From NCBI GenBank assembly GCA_025997675.1, contig BNUX01000003.1, positions 13,520-77,519 on the forward strand: DNA of 64,000 bases. The letters are read 5' to 3'. The translations under genes and the position numbers were made by a program. The notes under the pieces were generated by a model. It did not search any database. It was not told where the DNA came from and was given only the letters and a program-made list of their open reading frames with translations. Below, in pieces: positions 18,002-27,423 of this stretch (position 1 is its first letter; each line of letters begins with the position of its first letter). The stretch comes from Spirochaetia bacterium (GTDB lineage: Bacteria > Spirochaetota > Spirochaetia > Treponematales > Breznakiellaceae).

Positions 18002-18352
18002 ATGGGTGTACTCAGTGTGGTGTTATTGGTGTTTTTTATTATTGCGGCGATTCTGCTTATCCTCCTGGTTTTGATACAGAACGAGGAAGGGGATAGTTTG
18101 GGGGGGATCTTTGCGGGGGGCTCTTCCTCCGCCTTTGGGTCCCGGTCCGGCAATGTACTTACCAGGGCAACCTCTATTTTGGGCGGGATCTTCCTGGTGC
18201 TTAGCCTTGGTCTTGCGCTGTTAAACAGGACCCCCGGCGGTACCGGGGTTGAAGACGCGGGACGGCAGCTCGGGGCCGAGGGTACTAGTGACTGGTGGCA
18301 GGAGTCGGGCGAGGCTAATGATGCGGATTCCCCCCCGGATCCCCTGGAATAG
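18002..18352 (+). CDS. secG: Preprotein translocase subunit SecG
   Basis: A 116-residue protein with two membrane helices (residues ~3-22 and ~57-75) flanking the SecG loop (VLIQNEEGDSLGGIFAGGSSSAFGSRSGNVLTR), ending in an acidic tail. SecG assists SecYE in protein export. GGAG lies 8 bases before the ATG. An in-frame extension upstream through the tandem array is rejected because SecG starts here in relatives. It is followed at 16 bases by ptsN and then the V-ATPase genes. Confidence 0.92.
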   Translation: MGVLSVVLLVFFIIAAILLILLVLIQNEEGDSLGGIFAGGSSSAFGSRSGNVLTRATSILGGIFLVLSLGLALLNRTPGGTGVEDAGRQLGAEGTSDWWQESGEANDADSPPDPLE

Positions 18353-18368
18353 GATTGGTGGAGGCGTG

Positions 18369-18842
18369 ATGTTTTTATATGAACTGTTCTCGCCGGAATT
18401 TATACAGATTGGTTTGCAGGCCGAGGACAAAGAGGAAGTTTTTGAGGAACTGGTAGATCGTTTTTGCCAGGTTATTAAGTCCGACGCCCGTGAGGAGATA
18501 CTGGAAGCCCTGCGAAGCCGGGAAAGTAAGATGTCCACGGGGATTCAGAAGGGTATCGCCATTCCCCACGGAAAGACCAACGCAGTGGATAGGGTCTACG
18601 GTATGCTGGGAATTTCCCGGAAGGGGATAGACTACGAAGCCCTGGACGGGAATCCGGTGCATCTCCTCTTCATGGTCCTCGGCCCCTCGGGGGATTCGGA
18701 AAAGCATTTGAAGGTTCTCCAGCGGCTGGCGGAGTTACTAACTAATCCCCAGTTTTTTGCGGAACTGGCGGCCCAGAAGGATGCCCAAAGCGCCTATGGG
18801 GTTATAAAAAAACATGAGGATATTCTTATCGCTTTGAATTAG
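18369..18842 (+). CDS. PTS EIIA (PtsN-like) domain protein
   Basis: A 157-residue EIIA of the fructose/nitrogen type. The phosphorylatable histidine is H67 in GIAIPHGKT, and the usual SKMSTGIQKG precedes it. No EIIB or EIIC domain is attached and no sugar permease is nearby, so it is more likely a regulatory PtsN-type protein than part of a sugar uptake system. GGAGG stands 5-6 bases before the ATG; secG ends 16 bases upstream and a V-ATPase stalk gene follows 10 bases later, suggesting a shared transcript. Confidence 0.88.
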   Translation: MFLYELFSPEFIQIGLQAEDKEEVFEELVDRFCQVIKSDAREEILEALRSRESKMSTGIQKGIAIPHGKTNAVDRVYGMLGISRKGIDYEALDGNPVHLLFMVLGPSGDSEKHLKVLQRLAELLTNPQFFAELAAQKDAQSAYGVIKKHEDILIALN

Positions 18843-18852
18843 TAGGGGACGC

Positions 18853-19173
18853 ATGGATTCAGATAATGGCGAACAGGGCGTTTTGCAGCATCTCCTGGAT
18901 GTTGAGTCCCAGGCTGCCGGCTTGGTTGATGAAGCTCAGGCGGAGGCGGATCGCCGGGTCTCCGAAGGCGAAAAGGAAAACCGCGCCCGCTATGATGAGC
19001 GGTATGGTCTTTTAGCGGCAGAACTGAGCGGGGAGTACGAAGCGGCGGTGCTGGCGGTTAAAGAGGACTATACCCGGCAGCTTGAGGCATACTCGTCGAG
19101 CTTGGCGGCTATGGGAATTCAACGGGATGCCTTTTCCGCACTGGCGGAAAAGTTGTTCTTTGAGGATTGTTAG
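18853..19173 (+). CDS. Putative V-type ATPase peripheral-stalk protein (G/H-like)
   Basis: A 106-residue, almost wholly alpha-helical, charged protein with long heptad-like runs (LLDVESQAAGLVDEAQAEADRRVSEGEKENRARYDERY). It has no recognisable enzymatic motif. It sits first in the V-ATPase operon and its stop codon directly abuts subunit C. In A/V-type ATPases a short coiled-coil G/H subunit pairs with E to form the peripheral stalk and is encoded near E. Size, composition and position fit, but sequence similarity is too weak to be sure. Confidence 0.55.
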   Translation: MDSDNGEQGVLQHLLDVESQAAGLVDEAQAEADRRVSEGEKENRARYDERYGLLAAELSGEYEAAVLAVKEDYTRQLEAYSSSLAAMGIQRDAFSALAEKLFFEDC

Positions 19174-20208
19174 GTGGTGGGATCCGGGGAACGGGCATAT
19201 GTGTATGCCAAGGCGTGCGGGATTACCGGTAAATCCTTTATCGGGAAAAACCGTTCCCGGCTTGCCGCCTTAAGCCGGCTGTCTGAATTGGACCGGCTTA
19301 TCTTTGGAACCGATGCCCGGGATCTTCCTGAGCGGGAACTGCTTCCGGATCTTGAAGGGCGTATCATCAACCGGACGGCGAAACAAATTGTTACCATCGT
19401 GAATTCCTTTCGGGAGCCCCCGGAACTACTGGTCCGTATGGTGCGGGAGTTTGAGTATACGGACCTGAAACGGGCGATCACCGCCGTCGCCGGAGGGGAA
19501 CGTACGCTTCCGGAGCGAACCGGCATCGGCCGTTTTGCCGCCCTGGATTTCAGTGATTATCCCCGGTTTGACAAAATACTCACGGGAACGGAATTTGAAT
19601 TCCTTCTGGAGGATATTGAGGATCTTCGCGGCCCTTCCGGGCCTTCAACCGCGCTTATTCAGAACAAACTGGACCGGCACTACTACACCTGCCTCTGGAA
19701 TTCCCTGTTCAAGCTTGCCCCCTCTGATCGTTCTTCTATTGAACGGATACTGGCGGAGGAGTTGAGCCTGCGGAACGCCGCCTGGGCGCTGCGGATGCGG
19801 TCCTATTACGGCATGTCTGCGGAACAGACCCGGGAATATCTGGTGTTTATCCCCGTGAGAAAATCCCGGCCCGGTGCCGTTGATGCTACCCTGGCGGATG
19901 ACGCCCTGGCTTCCCTGACCATGTCCCTGGATAGTCCCGCCGACTGGGCCAGGTGGCGCTGGGTGAAATTCCTGAACCGCACCGGTGAGCACTGGACTGC
20001 GGATCCCCGGCATTTTCAAAACGCCGCCGCGCAGTATCTCTACCGCTTGGCCCGGCATTCCTTCCGTCAGAGGCCCTTCTCCCTGGATACCGCCGCCTGT
20101 TTTATCAAACTCAAACTCTTTGAGGAGGATCTCCTGACCAGTGTTGCCGAGGGTTTGAGCTTAGGTCTGGGGGCGTTGGAAACGCTTTCCATGCTGGGGG
20201 CCTCGTGA
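19174..20208 (+). CDS. V-type ATPase subunit C
   Basis: A 344-residue all-helical protein (GERAYVYAKACGITGKSFIGKNRSRLAALSRLSELDRLIFG at the start) of the V/A-type C family, the funnel-shaped piece linking the central stalk to the K ring. The start is GTG directly after the TAG of the previous gene, with two tandem GTG codons. The N-terminal Y-A-K and the two later D-Y/ELEYTD-like segments (REFEYTDLKRAI) match family pattern. Operon position between the G-like protein and subunit I supports it. Confidence 0.88.
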   Translation: MVGSGERAYVYAKACGITGKSFIGKNRSRLAALSRLSELDRLIFGTDARDLPERELLPDLEGRIINRTAKQIVTIVNSFREPPELLVRMVREFEYTDLKRAITAVAGGERTLPERTGIGRFAALDFSDYPRFDKILTGTEFEFLLEDIEDLRGPSGPSTALIQNKLDRHYYTCLWNSLFKLAPSDRSSIERILAEELSLRNAAWALRMRSYYGMSAEQTREYLVFIPVRKSRPGAVDATLADDALASLTMSLDSPADWARWRWVKFLNRTGEHWTADPRHFQNAAAQYLYRLARHSFRQRPFSLDTAACFIKLKLFEEDLLTSVAEGLSLGLGALETLSMLGAS

Positions 20209-20245
20209 ACACTCACCCGACGAACGTAGTGAGGAGGTTCCCCTC

Positions 20246-22264
20246 GTGATTAGGCCTCGGCAGATGAAGCAGGTTGAACTCAGCGTCCTTGACCGGGATG
20301 TTGACGGGGTGATTGGCTATCTGGGTCGCCGGGCGGTGATGCACTTCCCCAAGAAAGAGGATGCGGCGGCTCCAAAAGACGCCGCCCGGAACGGTATCCT
20401 GGAAAGCCTGGAAAAAATAAGGGCCGCCGCAGTATACCTGGGGATAGAACTCCCTAAGGAGCCCGATGAATCCAGTATCCTCCCCGGCCCCGGCGAGGCG
20501 GCGCTTACGGAGAAGCTCTGTTCCCGGATAGAACTGCTTAACCGGCGGGAAAATGAAACCCTTACGGAGAAGGGAAAGGTTCTGGATGCCCTGAATGAGG
20601 CCAATGCCTTTGCGAACCTCAACGCCCCCTTCGCGGACCTGGATCAGCTTTCCTATTTGACCCTGCGCATCGGCCGGATGGACCCGGACCGGTTGACGGG
20701 ACTGCGGAACACCCTGGGGGACCGTGCGGTGATCATTCCCTTTGGGGGCTTGGAGAAGGGGGATGATCGTATTGTTGCCGCCGCATCCCGAAAGGGGCGT
20801 TTTGCCCTGGATTCGGAACTGAAGAAACAGGGCTTTGCCCCCATCACGATCCCTGCAAACTATAAGGGGGTACCCGAAGAGGTGCTGTCGGGGCTGCAAA
20901 CCCGGCTTCTGGGGATGGAGTCCCTCCTGGCGGACCTTGCGGCGGAGAAAGGTCAGGTTAAAGAGGAAGATGGTCCCGTCCTGGTGTCCTTGCACGGCAG
21001 CTTTTTGATGGCTTCTATCACCGAGGACCTCAAAAACTCTCTGGTGTCCACTAAAAGCGTCTATGTCCTTTCCGGTTGGGTTCCTGCGGACAGCCTGGGG
21101 AAACTGGTGGAGGATTTGGAGAAGCGTACCGGGGGAAGGATAGGGGTGCGGACCTTTGACCCCAACGAGATTTCCGATGTCAGGGAAGGGAAGGCCAAGG
21201 TCCCCGTATCCCTCCGCCACAGCGCCTTTGTGAGGGGCTTTGAGGGGGTGGTGTTCTCCTACGGCGCGCCCCTGTACGGGACCATCGACCCCACACCCTT
21301 AGTGGCCTTCTTTTTTACCCTGCTCTTCGGGATCATGTTCGGCGATGTGGGCCAGGGGTTCGTACTTTTTCTGGCGGGGGTCCTCACGGGCCGCCGGGGG
21401 GTGAAGGCTCTGTCGAAGTTTAAAAACTATTCCACCCCCCTTATTGCCGTAGGCCTTACCTCCATGGTCATGGGCTTTCTCAACGGGGAACTGTTTGCCA
21501 CGGAGGAACTGTTCATCGGACCCACCAGGGCCTTGACGGGGTTCCTTACCGGTCATCCGGTGGACCGCATCCTTACCCTGATGCCCCTTGCCGAAAAGGG
21601 GGGGAGTGTAACAAAACTGTTCTACTTCTTTGGGTTTACCATTGCGGTGGGGATCATCTTCAATTCCATCGGGCTCCTGATAAACATCCTCAATCAATTG
21701 ATCCTTAAGAAATATGAGCGGGCCCTGTTCTCCAAGACCGGCGTTGCCGGGCTGCTCCTGTTTTGGTACGCCGTCTTTATTGCCATCCGCTGCCTCCTTG
21801 GGGGGCGGTTTGCCTGGTTCGACGGCATAGTCCTGGCCTTTCCGGTGTTCTGCATCTTCTTTGGCCCCGTGGTGTGGCGGGTCTTTGCGGGGGAGCGGCC
21901 GGTGCTGGAAGAGGGGCTTATGGTGTTCGTTATGGAAGGAATTGTGGAGATACTGGAAACGGTGTCCACCTATATTTCCAACACGGTGAGTTTTCTCCGG
22001 GTGGGGGCCTTCGCCCTTTCCCATGCGGTACTTTCGTTTATCATCTTTACCCTTTCAGAAATGGTGATGGAGGCCGCCGGGAGTATCGCCGGACCCGCAG
22101 CGTTCCTCTTGGTGATGATCTTCGGGAATACCGTCATAATACTGCTTGAGGGAATGATCGTCGCCATCCAGGTGGTACGTCTTCAATATTACGAGTTCTT
22201 TAGCAAGTTTTTTACCGAGACCGGGATGGCCTTTGCTCCCTTCCGGTTTCGCAGGGAGGTTTGA
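20246..22264 (+). CDS. V-type ATPase subunit I (membrane stator)
   Basis: A 672-residue protein. The N-terminal ~330 residues are soluble (MKQVELSVLDRDVDGVIGYLG, then helical hairpins). The C-terminal half has 7-8 membrane segments including FFTLLFGIMFGDVGQGFVLF, GFLNGELFA and the terminal SNTVSFLRVGAFALSHAVLS, which carries the arginine that faces the K-ring glutamate. The start is GTG 20246 with GGAGG ten bases upstream; that ribosome site lies in a small GAGG/CCTC hairpin which might reduce its use. ATG 20264 is the alternative start. Confidence 0.93.
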   Translation: MIRPRQMKQVELSVLDRDVDGVIGYLGRRAVMHFPKKEDAAAPKDAARNGILESLEKIRAAAVYLGIELPKEPDESSILPGPGEAALTEKLCSRIELLNRRENETLTEKGKVLDALNEANAFANLNAPFADLDQLSYLTLRIGRMDPDRLTGLRNTLGDRAVIIPFGGLEKGDDRIVAAASRKGRFALDSELKKQGFAPITIPANYKGVPEEVLSGLQTRLLGMESLLADLAAEKGQVKEEDGPVLVSLHGSFLMASITEDLKNSLVSTKSVYVLSGWVPADSLGKLVEDLEKRTGGRIGVRTFDPNEISDVREGKAKVPVSLRHSAFVRGFEGVVFSYGAPLYGTIDPTPLVAFFFTLLFGIMFGDVGQGFVLFLAGVLTGRRGVKALSKFKNYSTPLIAVGLTSMVMGFLNGELFATEELFIGPTRALTGFLTGHPVDRILTLMPLAEKGGSVTKLFYFFGFTIAVGIIFNSIGLLINILNQLILKKYERALFSKTGVAGLLLFWYAVFIAIRCLLGGRFAWFDGIVLAFPVFCIFFGPVVWRVFAGERPVLEEGLMVFVMEGIVEILETVSTYISNTVSFLRVGAFALSHAVLSFIIFTLSEMVMEAAGSIAGPAAFLLVMIFGNTVIILLEGMIVAIQVVRLQYYEFFSKFFTETGMAFAPFRFRREV

Positions 22265-22266
22265 TT

Positions 22267-22575
22267 ATGAAACGCAAAATAGTATCGGCCATCGGTGTAC
22301 TGTTTGCCCTGTCGGTTCCGCTCTTTGCCCAGGAAGCCGCGGCCGCTGAGGCAGCCAACAGTACTACTGCGGCATGGCGGTATATCGCGGCGGCCCTGGC
22401 GGTGGGGATTTCCTGTATCGCCGGGGGTATCGCCGTAGGCCAGATCGGGGCGGCGGCTATGGGCGCCATGAGCGAAAACCCGGAACTTTCCGGGAAGGCA
22501 TTGCCCTACGCGGGGCTTGCGGAAGGTATCTGTCTCTGGGGCTTCCTGGTAGCTTTGCTAATCATGATATTGTAA
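22267..22575 (+). CDS. V-type ATPase subunit K (proteolipid)
   Basis: A 102-residue protein with a cleavable-looking N-terminal hydrophobic segment (AIGVLFALSVPLFAQEAAAA) ahead of a two-helix proteolipid. The ion-binding glutamate is E86 in YAGLAEGICLWGF. The first helix reads GGIAVGQIGAAAMGAMSENPE; the position of the glutamine that helps bind sodium in Na+-type rings appears to be Val here, which leans toward proton coupling (inference from hand alignment). Unlike doubled NtpK proteins it has a single hairpin. It starts 2 bases after subunit I and its stop overlaps subunit F. Confidence 0.92.
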   Translation: MKRKIVSAIGVLFALSVPLFAQEAAAAEAANSTTAAWRYIAAALAVGISCIAGGIAVGQIGAAAMGAMSENPELSGKALPYAGLAEGICLWGFLVALLIMIL

Positions 22576-22922
22576 TGGACTATTACTTTATCGGGGATGC
22601 CGAGCTGGTTACCGCATTCCGTTTTATCGGCATAGACGGGACCGCGGCATCCAATGCTGCAGGCGCCCGGGCCGCTTTTTTGCGGATAACCCGGGGCTGG
22701 GACGAAACCGCCGGGATGGTGCTGCCCGGGGCAAGTGCCAATGGCTGCCGGGTACTGATCCTTACCGAGGAGGCTGCGGACTGGCTGGGGGAGGAACTTA
22801 CCCAATGGCAGCTTTCCGGTGAGTATCCCCTGGTAGTGGAGATTCCCGGCATCCAGGGGCGTCAAGGCGGCCGTAAAACCCTGGTAGACTCCATTAGGGA
22901 AGCCGTGGGGGTACACGTATAA
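22575..22922 (+). CDS. V-type ATPase subunit F
   Basis: A 115-residue protein beginning MDYYFIGDAELVTAFRFIGI, the usual start of V/A-type F subunits, with a Rossmann-like alternation and a C-terminal helix (RKTLVDSIREAVGV). F binds subunit D in the central rotor. Both ends overlap neighbours by one base (TAATG), so translation is coupled to K and E. Its partner D is not in this operon but at 41.5-42.2 kb. Confidence 0.9.
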   Translation: MDYYFIGDAELVTAFRFIGIDGTAASNAAGARAAFLRITRGWDETAGMVLPGASANGCRVLILTEEAADWLGEELTQWQLSGEYPLVVEIPGIQGRQGGRKTLVDSIREAVGVHV

Positions 22923-23551
22923 TGGAAGAACTGCTATCGACCGATGTGTTGGATAAAGAGATTCTCGAGGATGCCCGGAAAAAGGCCCGGCGTATCCTGA
23001 AAGCAGCGGAGGACGCCCTTGCCGCCTCCGCCGCCGCTTGGGAAGAGCGCCTTGCAAAGGATACCGGGGAACTGAAACGGAGCTTCAGAGGCCGGACTCT
23101 AAAGACCCGGGAAGAACTTATGGCCCGGCTTCCCCTGGATAAGCGGCGGACCTATTCGGAAAAGGTGGAGGCCCACCTGTTTACCGCTATGCGGGATTAT
23201 CTGCTTTCCTTATCACGGGAGAAACTCCTTGCCCTGCTGGAAAAGGAACTCCGGCGCTGTGCCGAAGGGCTTCCGGAAGCTGCTCCCCTCTTAGTGGGGT
23301 GCCGGGGCCTTGCGGAGGAGGAACTTAAAACCCTGGTGGACAAAGCGCTTCCGGGAATAAGCTGGACGGTACAAACGGCGATGGACTTCCACAAACTGCC
23401 CGGCAGTTTCCCGGCCATTATCGTGGAAACACCGGCGGTACGGCTCACCGCCTCGGTGGATGCCCTGGCGGCTGCGTTGCTGGATGATAGCCGGGCGGAA
23501 CTGGTAGAGGCCTTGCTGGGGCCGGCGGTCTTGGAAGGAGGCGGGCAATGA
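22922..23551 (+). CDS. V-type ATPase subunit E
   Basis: A 209-residue protein: a long charged N-terminal helix ([36 protein letters not shown]) that forms the peripheral stalk, followed by a globular C-terminal part ([38 protein letters not shown]) typical of subunit E. It starts in a TAATG overlap with F and ends in an ATGA overlap with A. Confidence 0.88.
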   Translation: MEELLSTDVLDKEILEDARKKARRILKAAEDALAASAAAWEERLAKDTGELKRSFRGRTLKTREELMARLPLDKRRTYSEKVEAHLFTAMRDYLLSLSREKLLALLEKELRRCAEGLPEAAPLLVGCRGLAEEELKTLVDKALPGISWTVQTAMDFHKLPGSFPAIIVETPAVRLTASVDALAAALLDDSRAELVEALLGPAVLEGGGQ

Positions 23552-25365
23552 TGACCATTAATGGAAAGGTCCGGCGTATCTCCGGGCCCATAGTGCGCGC
23601 CTCCGGTCTCGATGGGGCGGGGCTTTTCGACCTGGTAGAGGTGGGGGAGAGGCGGATCATCGGGGAGATCCTGCGGCTTGAGCGGGATGAGGCGGTGATC
23701 CAGGTCTATGAGGATGATACGGGGCTCCGGATAGGCGCCGGGGCGTCTTCTACCGGCAGGCCCCTGTCGGTGCTTCTGGGGCCGGGGCTTATCGGTACTA
23801 TCTATGACGGGATACAGCGGCCCCTGGAGGCCCTTTTTAAACAGAGCGGCGCCTTCATGGAAAGCGGCGCACGGAGTGAGCCCCTGGATACCGCTAAACT
23901 ATGGCCCTTTATCCCCGATCCCGCCCTGGCCGCGAAGATTGCCGCCGGGGAAAAGCCTGTCCCGGTTCCGGGGCTGGTCCTGGGAACGGTGCAGGAAACT
24001 CCGAGTATCCTGTGTAAAATCATGGTTCCGCCGGGTATACACGGGGAGGCCCTTACGGAACTGGCCGGCGCCGGGGACTACAACTGCAATGCCGTTATCG
24101 GCCGGACGGACCACGGGGAGGAAATCACCCTGGCCCAGTGGTGGCCGGTGCGGATTCCCCGGCCCAGCGCGAAACGGCTGCCCCAGGACCGGCCCCTGGT
24201 TACCGGCCAGCGGGTTATCGATGTGTTTTTCCCCCTCTCCAAGGGCGGCACCGCCGCCATACCCGGCGGCTTCGGCACCGGCAAGACCATGACCCAGCAC
24301 GCCATCGCCAAGTGGTGCGACGCGGAGGTGATCATCTACATCGGCTGCGGGGAGCGGGGTAACGAGATGACCGATGTGCTCACCGAATTCCCCCACTTAA
24401 CCGACCCCCGGAGTGGCCGTTCCCTGATGGAGCGGACCATCCTCATCGCCAATACCTCCAACATGCCCGTGGCTGCCCGTGAGGTTTCCATCTACACCGG
24501 GGTTACCCTGGCGGAGTTTTACCGGGACATGGGCTACCATGTGGCTATCATGGCGGATTCCACCAGCCGCTGGGCGGAAGCTTTGCGGGAGCTTTCGGGG
24601 CGCATGGAGGAAATGCCCGCCGAGGAGGGCTTTCCCGCCTATCTCCCCACCAGGCTTGCGGAGTTCTACGAGCGGGCGGGGCGGGTAGAGACCCTTTCCG
24701 GCGTGGAGGGATCGGTCTCCATCATCGGCGCCGTATCCCCGCCGGGGGGTGACTTTTCCGAGCCCGTGACCCAGCATACCAAGCGCTTTATCCGGTGTTT
24801 CTGGGCCCTGGACCGGGACCTGGCCAATGCCCGGCATTACCCGGCCATCAGTTGGATAGAAAGCTACTCCGAATACGCCGAGGAGGTGGGGCCCTGGTGG
24901 GAAAAGGTGAACCCCCTCTGGGCAACATTGCGCCGGGAAGCGCTGGATTTATTGAAGAAGGAACAGCGGCTTTCAGAAATAGTGCGGCTCATCGGCCCGG
25001 ACGCATTGCCGGACGATCAGCGGCTGGTCCTCCTTACGGCGGAGATTATCAAGGACGGGTTTCTCCAGCAGAATTCCTTTGACGAGGTGGATATGTACTG
25101 CATCCCCGCCAAACAGGTGCGGCTCCTGGAACTTATCATGGCCTTCTATGAAAAAGCCCAGGTCTGTATCAAACTGGGGGCGCCATTGATTAAGATTAGC
25201 TCCCTCTCAGGCATGGACAGCCCCGAACCGATACGGGGACGGCTTTCCCGGCTGAAGGGGGATGTGAAAAACGAGGACGGCGGCAAGCTGGCGGATTTTG
25301 AACATGAAATGAGGAGCGCCCTGGAAAACCTGGAACGGAGCTATCGTACGAAGGAGACCTTATGA
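23548..25365 (+). CDS. V-type ATPase catalytic subunit A
   Basis: A 605-residue catalytic subunit. The P-loop is GGFGTGKT at 240-247, followed by the family stretches [28 protein letters not shown] and [19 protein letters not shown] non-homologous insertion of ~90 residues ([18 protein letters not shown] and onward) distinguishes A from F-type beta. It hydrolyses or makes ATP in the A3B3 head. AAGGAGG precedes the ATG; the gene overlaps E and B by 4 bases each. Confidence 0.97.
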   Translation: MMTINGKVRRISGPIVRASGLDGAGLFDLVEVGERRIIGEILRLERDEAVIQVYEDDTGLRIGAGASSTGRPLSVLLGPGLIGTIYDGIQRPLEALFKQSGAFMESGARSEPLDTAKLWPFIPDPALAAKIAAGEKPVPVPGLVLGTVQETPSILCKIMVPPGIHGEALTELAGAGDYNCNAVIGRTDHGEEITLAQWWPVRIPRPSAKRLPQDRPLVTGQRVIDVFFPLSKGGTAAIPGGFGTGKTMTQHAIAKWCDAEVIIYIGCGERGNEMTDVLTEFPHLTDPRSGRSLMERTILIANTSNMPVAAREVSIYTGVTLAEFYRDMGYHVAIMADSTSRWAEALRELSGRMEEMPAEEGFPAYLPTRLAEFYERAGRVETLSGVEGSVSIIGAVSPPGGDFSEPVTQHTKRFIRCFWALDRDLANARHYPAISWIESYSEYAEEVGPWWEKVNPLWATLRREALDLLKKEQRLSEIVRLIGPDALPDDQRLVLLTAEIIKDGFLQQNSFDEVDMYCIPAKQVRLLELIMAFYEKAQVCIKLGAPLIKISSLSGMDSPEPIRGRLSRLKGDVKNEDGGKLADFEHEMRSALENLERSYRTKETL

Positions 25366-26801
25366 GGGGTGTTGAATACCGCGGGCTTACCCGGATAGAA
25401 GGTCCTGTGGTGATAACCGAACGGAGCCGCAACGTGGGCTTCAACGAGGTGGTGGCGGTCTATGACCGTGACGAGGGCCGCCGCCTGGGCCGTGTGGTGG
25501 ATATGAGCGAGGACTGGACGGCGATCCAGATCTTCGGCAGCAACACCGGGCTTTCTGCGGCGGACTCCCGGGTGGAATTCCTGGGGAAGCCTATGGAACT
25601 GCGGGTGGGTCCGGGGCTTCTGGGCCGCATCTTCAACGGCCTGGGTGAACCCATCGACGGCTACGGAAACATCTTTTCCTCCACCTGCCTGGACGTGAAC
25701 GGCCTCCCCATCAACCCCTACGCCCGGACCTATCCCCGGGACTTTATCCAGACCGGCATTTCCTCCATCGACGGCATGAACACCCTGATCCGGGGACAAA
25801 AGCTGCCTATCTTCTCCGGCAACGGCCTCCCCCATAACAAACTGGCCGCACAAATAGTGCGTCAGGCAAAGATACTGAACCTCGATGGTAAAGGTGAGCC
25901 GGAACCCTTCGTGGTGGTCTTCTGCGCTATGGGTGTCAAGTACGATGTGGCCCGGTTCTTCCTGGACGACTTTGAGCGCACCGGGGTCCTGGCAAACGTG
26001 GTAGTATTCCTGTCCTTGGCGGACGCCCCCTCCCTGGAACGCCTGGTGGCCCCCCGCTGCGCCCTGACTGCCGCGGAATACCTGGCCTATGACCGGAACA
26101 TGCACGTCCTCGTGGTAATGACCGACATGACCAACTACTGCGAGGCCCTCCGTGAAGTAAGCTCCATCCGTGGTGAAGTCCCCAGCCGCAAGGGCTATCC
26201 GGGCTACCTCTACTCCGACCTGGCGAGCCTCTACGAGCGGGCGGGAAAGATAAACGGCTCCTCGGGCTCTATCACGCAAATCCCCATCCTCACCATGCCC
26301 AACGACGATATTAGCCACCCCATTCCGGACCTTTCGGGGTACATCACCGAAGGGCAGATCGTGCTGGACCGGGAACTGACCCAACGGGGGGTCTATCCCC
26401 CGGTGGCGGGCCTCCCGAGCCTTTCCCGGCTCATGAAGGACGGCATCGGAGACGGCATGACCCGGGAGGACCACAAGGATGTGTCCAGCCAGCTCTTTGC
26501 GGCATATTCAAAGGTCAAGCAGATTCGGAACCTTTCATCGATCATCGGCGAGGAGGAACTTTCCGAGGCGGATAAACGCTACCTGCAATTCGGCGACCGG
26601 CTTGAACAGGACTTTCTAACCCAGGGGGAGTTCGAGGACCGCAGCATAGACCAGACCCTGGACCTGGGCTGGAAGGTGTTGGCCAACCTGCCCCGGGAGG
26701 ATTTACTGCGGATTAAGAAGGAATATATTGAGAAGTATATGGAGCCCCTCCGCGCCGGGAAAGCCCCTGCCCCCCAGGGATGGGGGGATGGTATTGACTA
26801 A
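25362..26801 (+). CDS. V-type ATPase subunit B
   Basis: A 479-residue non-catalytic partner of A. The P-loop position reads [15 protein letters not shown], lacking the GxxxxGKT motif as is normal for [47 protein letters not shown] and [26 protein letters not shown] are strongly conserved. The usual order would continue with subunit D; instead the operon ends here and a small lipoprotein follows. The last ~35 coding bases around 26691-26730 are partly repeated after the stop codon. Confidence 0.96.
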   Translation: MRGVEYRGLTRIEGPVVITERSRNVGFNEVVAVYDRDEGRRLGRVVDMSEDWTAIQIFGSNTGLSAADSRVEFLGKPMELRVGPGLLGRIFNGLGEPIDGYGNIFSSTCLDVNGLPINPYARTYPRDFIQTGISSIDGMNTLIRGQKLPIFSGNGLPHNKLAAQIVRQAKILNLDGKGEPEPFVVVFCAMGVKYDVARFFLDDFERTGVLANVVVFLSLADAPSLERLVAPRCALTAAEYLAYDRNMHVLVVMTDMTNYCEALREVSSIRGEVPSRKGYPGYLYSDLASLYERAGKINGSSGSITQIPILTMPNDDISHPIPDLSGYITEGQIVLDRELTQRGVYPPVAGLPSLSRLMKDGIGDGMTREDHKDVSSQLFAAYSKVKQIRNLSSIIGEEELSEADKRYLQFGDRLEQDFLTQGEFEDRSIDQTLDLGWKVLANLPREDLLRIKKEYIEKYMEPLRAGKAPAPQGWGDGID

Positions 26802-26846
26802 TCTGCTGCGGGAGGATTTACTACGGGTTAAGAAGGAATAGGAGGA
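26691..26846 (+). repeat. Imperfect duplication of the subunit B 3' region
   Basis: About 40 bases of the subunit B gene (26691-26730, encoding [11 protein letters not shown]) recur after its stop codon at 26807-26846 with only a handful of substitutions, both copies containing GGGAGGATTTACT and TTAAGAAGGAATA. The second copy runs into the TAGGAGG that serves as ribosome site of the next gene. Confidence 0.7.
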
Positions 26847-26852
26847 TTTTTT

Positions 26853-27248
26853 ATGAAAAGTAAGAAGCTTTTAGTGGTATTGTTTGGCATGATGTTGGTC
26901 TTTGGCATGGTGGCTATCGGATGTGATAATAATTCTGAGCCGACTTATTGTATTGAAACTACTTGGATTTCCGAGGCTGATATTCTTACATTTCTGAGAA
27001 GTGTGGATCCTAAATATCTTGATCCGAATTATGTCCAAACTTTTCAAGAAACTTTGAAGGTCAGAGAAGACCTTATGAAGTTTTCTGTAGAAGATTCTGA
27101 GCGCTATACCGGCGTTACTGAAGCTAAATTAATAGAAATACTTGATTTACCTCCATCGAAATATGCCCTGGGAAAAAAAGAACTTGACCAAACTGGAAAT
27201 CTTTTAGTTATCTATTCAGATGCGTGGTTTTATATTGAAGAGGAATAG
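26853..27248 (+). CDS. Small lipoprotein of unknown function
   Basis: A 131-residue protein with a lipoprotein signal (KKLLVVLFGMMLVFGMVAIGC, lipidated C24). The mature part has no family I recognise (LTFLRSVDPKYLDPNYVQTF, VTEAKLIEILDLPPSKYALG). It is clearly more AT-rich than its neighbours, which suggests late acquisition. AGGAGG stands 7 bases before the ATG. The signal peptide has the same length and LVFGM core as those of the lipoproteins at 38 and 54 kb. A palindromic tandem array lies directly downstream. Confidence 0.72.
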   Translation: MKSKKLLVVLFGMMLVFGMVAIGCDNNSEPTYCIETTWISEADILTFLRSVDPKYLDPNYVQTFQETLKVREDLMKFSVEDSERYTGVTEAKLIEILDLPPSKYALGKKELDQTGNLLVIYSDAWFYIEEE

Positions 27249-27275
27249 CGGCCTGTCTACACCGGTAGACGCCAC

Positions 27276-27363
27276 GCCTAGCTAGGCGCAGACCTTCGCC
27301 TAGCTAGGCGCAGACCTTCGCCTAGCTAAGCGCAGACCTTAGCCTAGCTAGGCGGAGACCCTC
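27276..27363. repeat. Palindromic tandem array A, four units of 22 bp
   Basis: Four units, each a 12-base palindrome GCCTAGCTAGGC followed by a 10-base spacer (GCAGACCTTC). Unit starts are 27276, 27298, 27320 and 27342. The third palindrome has one change (GCCTAGCTAAGC). A separate 6-bp inverted repeat (GTCTAC/GTAGAC) lies just before, at 27255-27270. The array fills the gap between the lipoprotein and the ispE promoter. Confidence 0.9.
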
Positions 27364-27383
27364 GGTCTGTCCCTCAGGGCTTC

Positions 27384-27412
27384 TTTACAAAGTTCCGCCT
27401 TTTGTATACACT
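27384..27412 (+). promoter_or_regulatory. Promoter of ispE
   Basis: TTTACA (27384-27389), 17-base spacer and TACACT (27407-27412), inside TGTATACACT. The ATG is 11 bases after the -10, so the RNA leader would be about 4-6 bases; no Shine-Dalgarno sequence is present. Confidence 0.5.
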
Positions 27413-27423
27413 CCTCTTACCCT

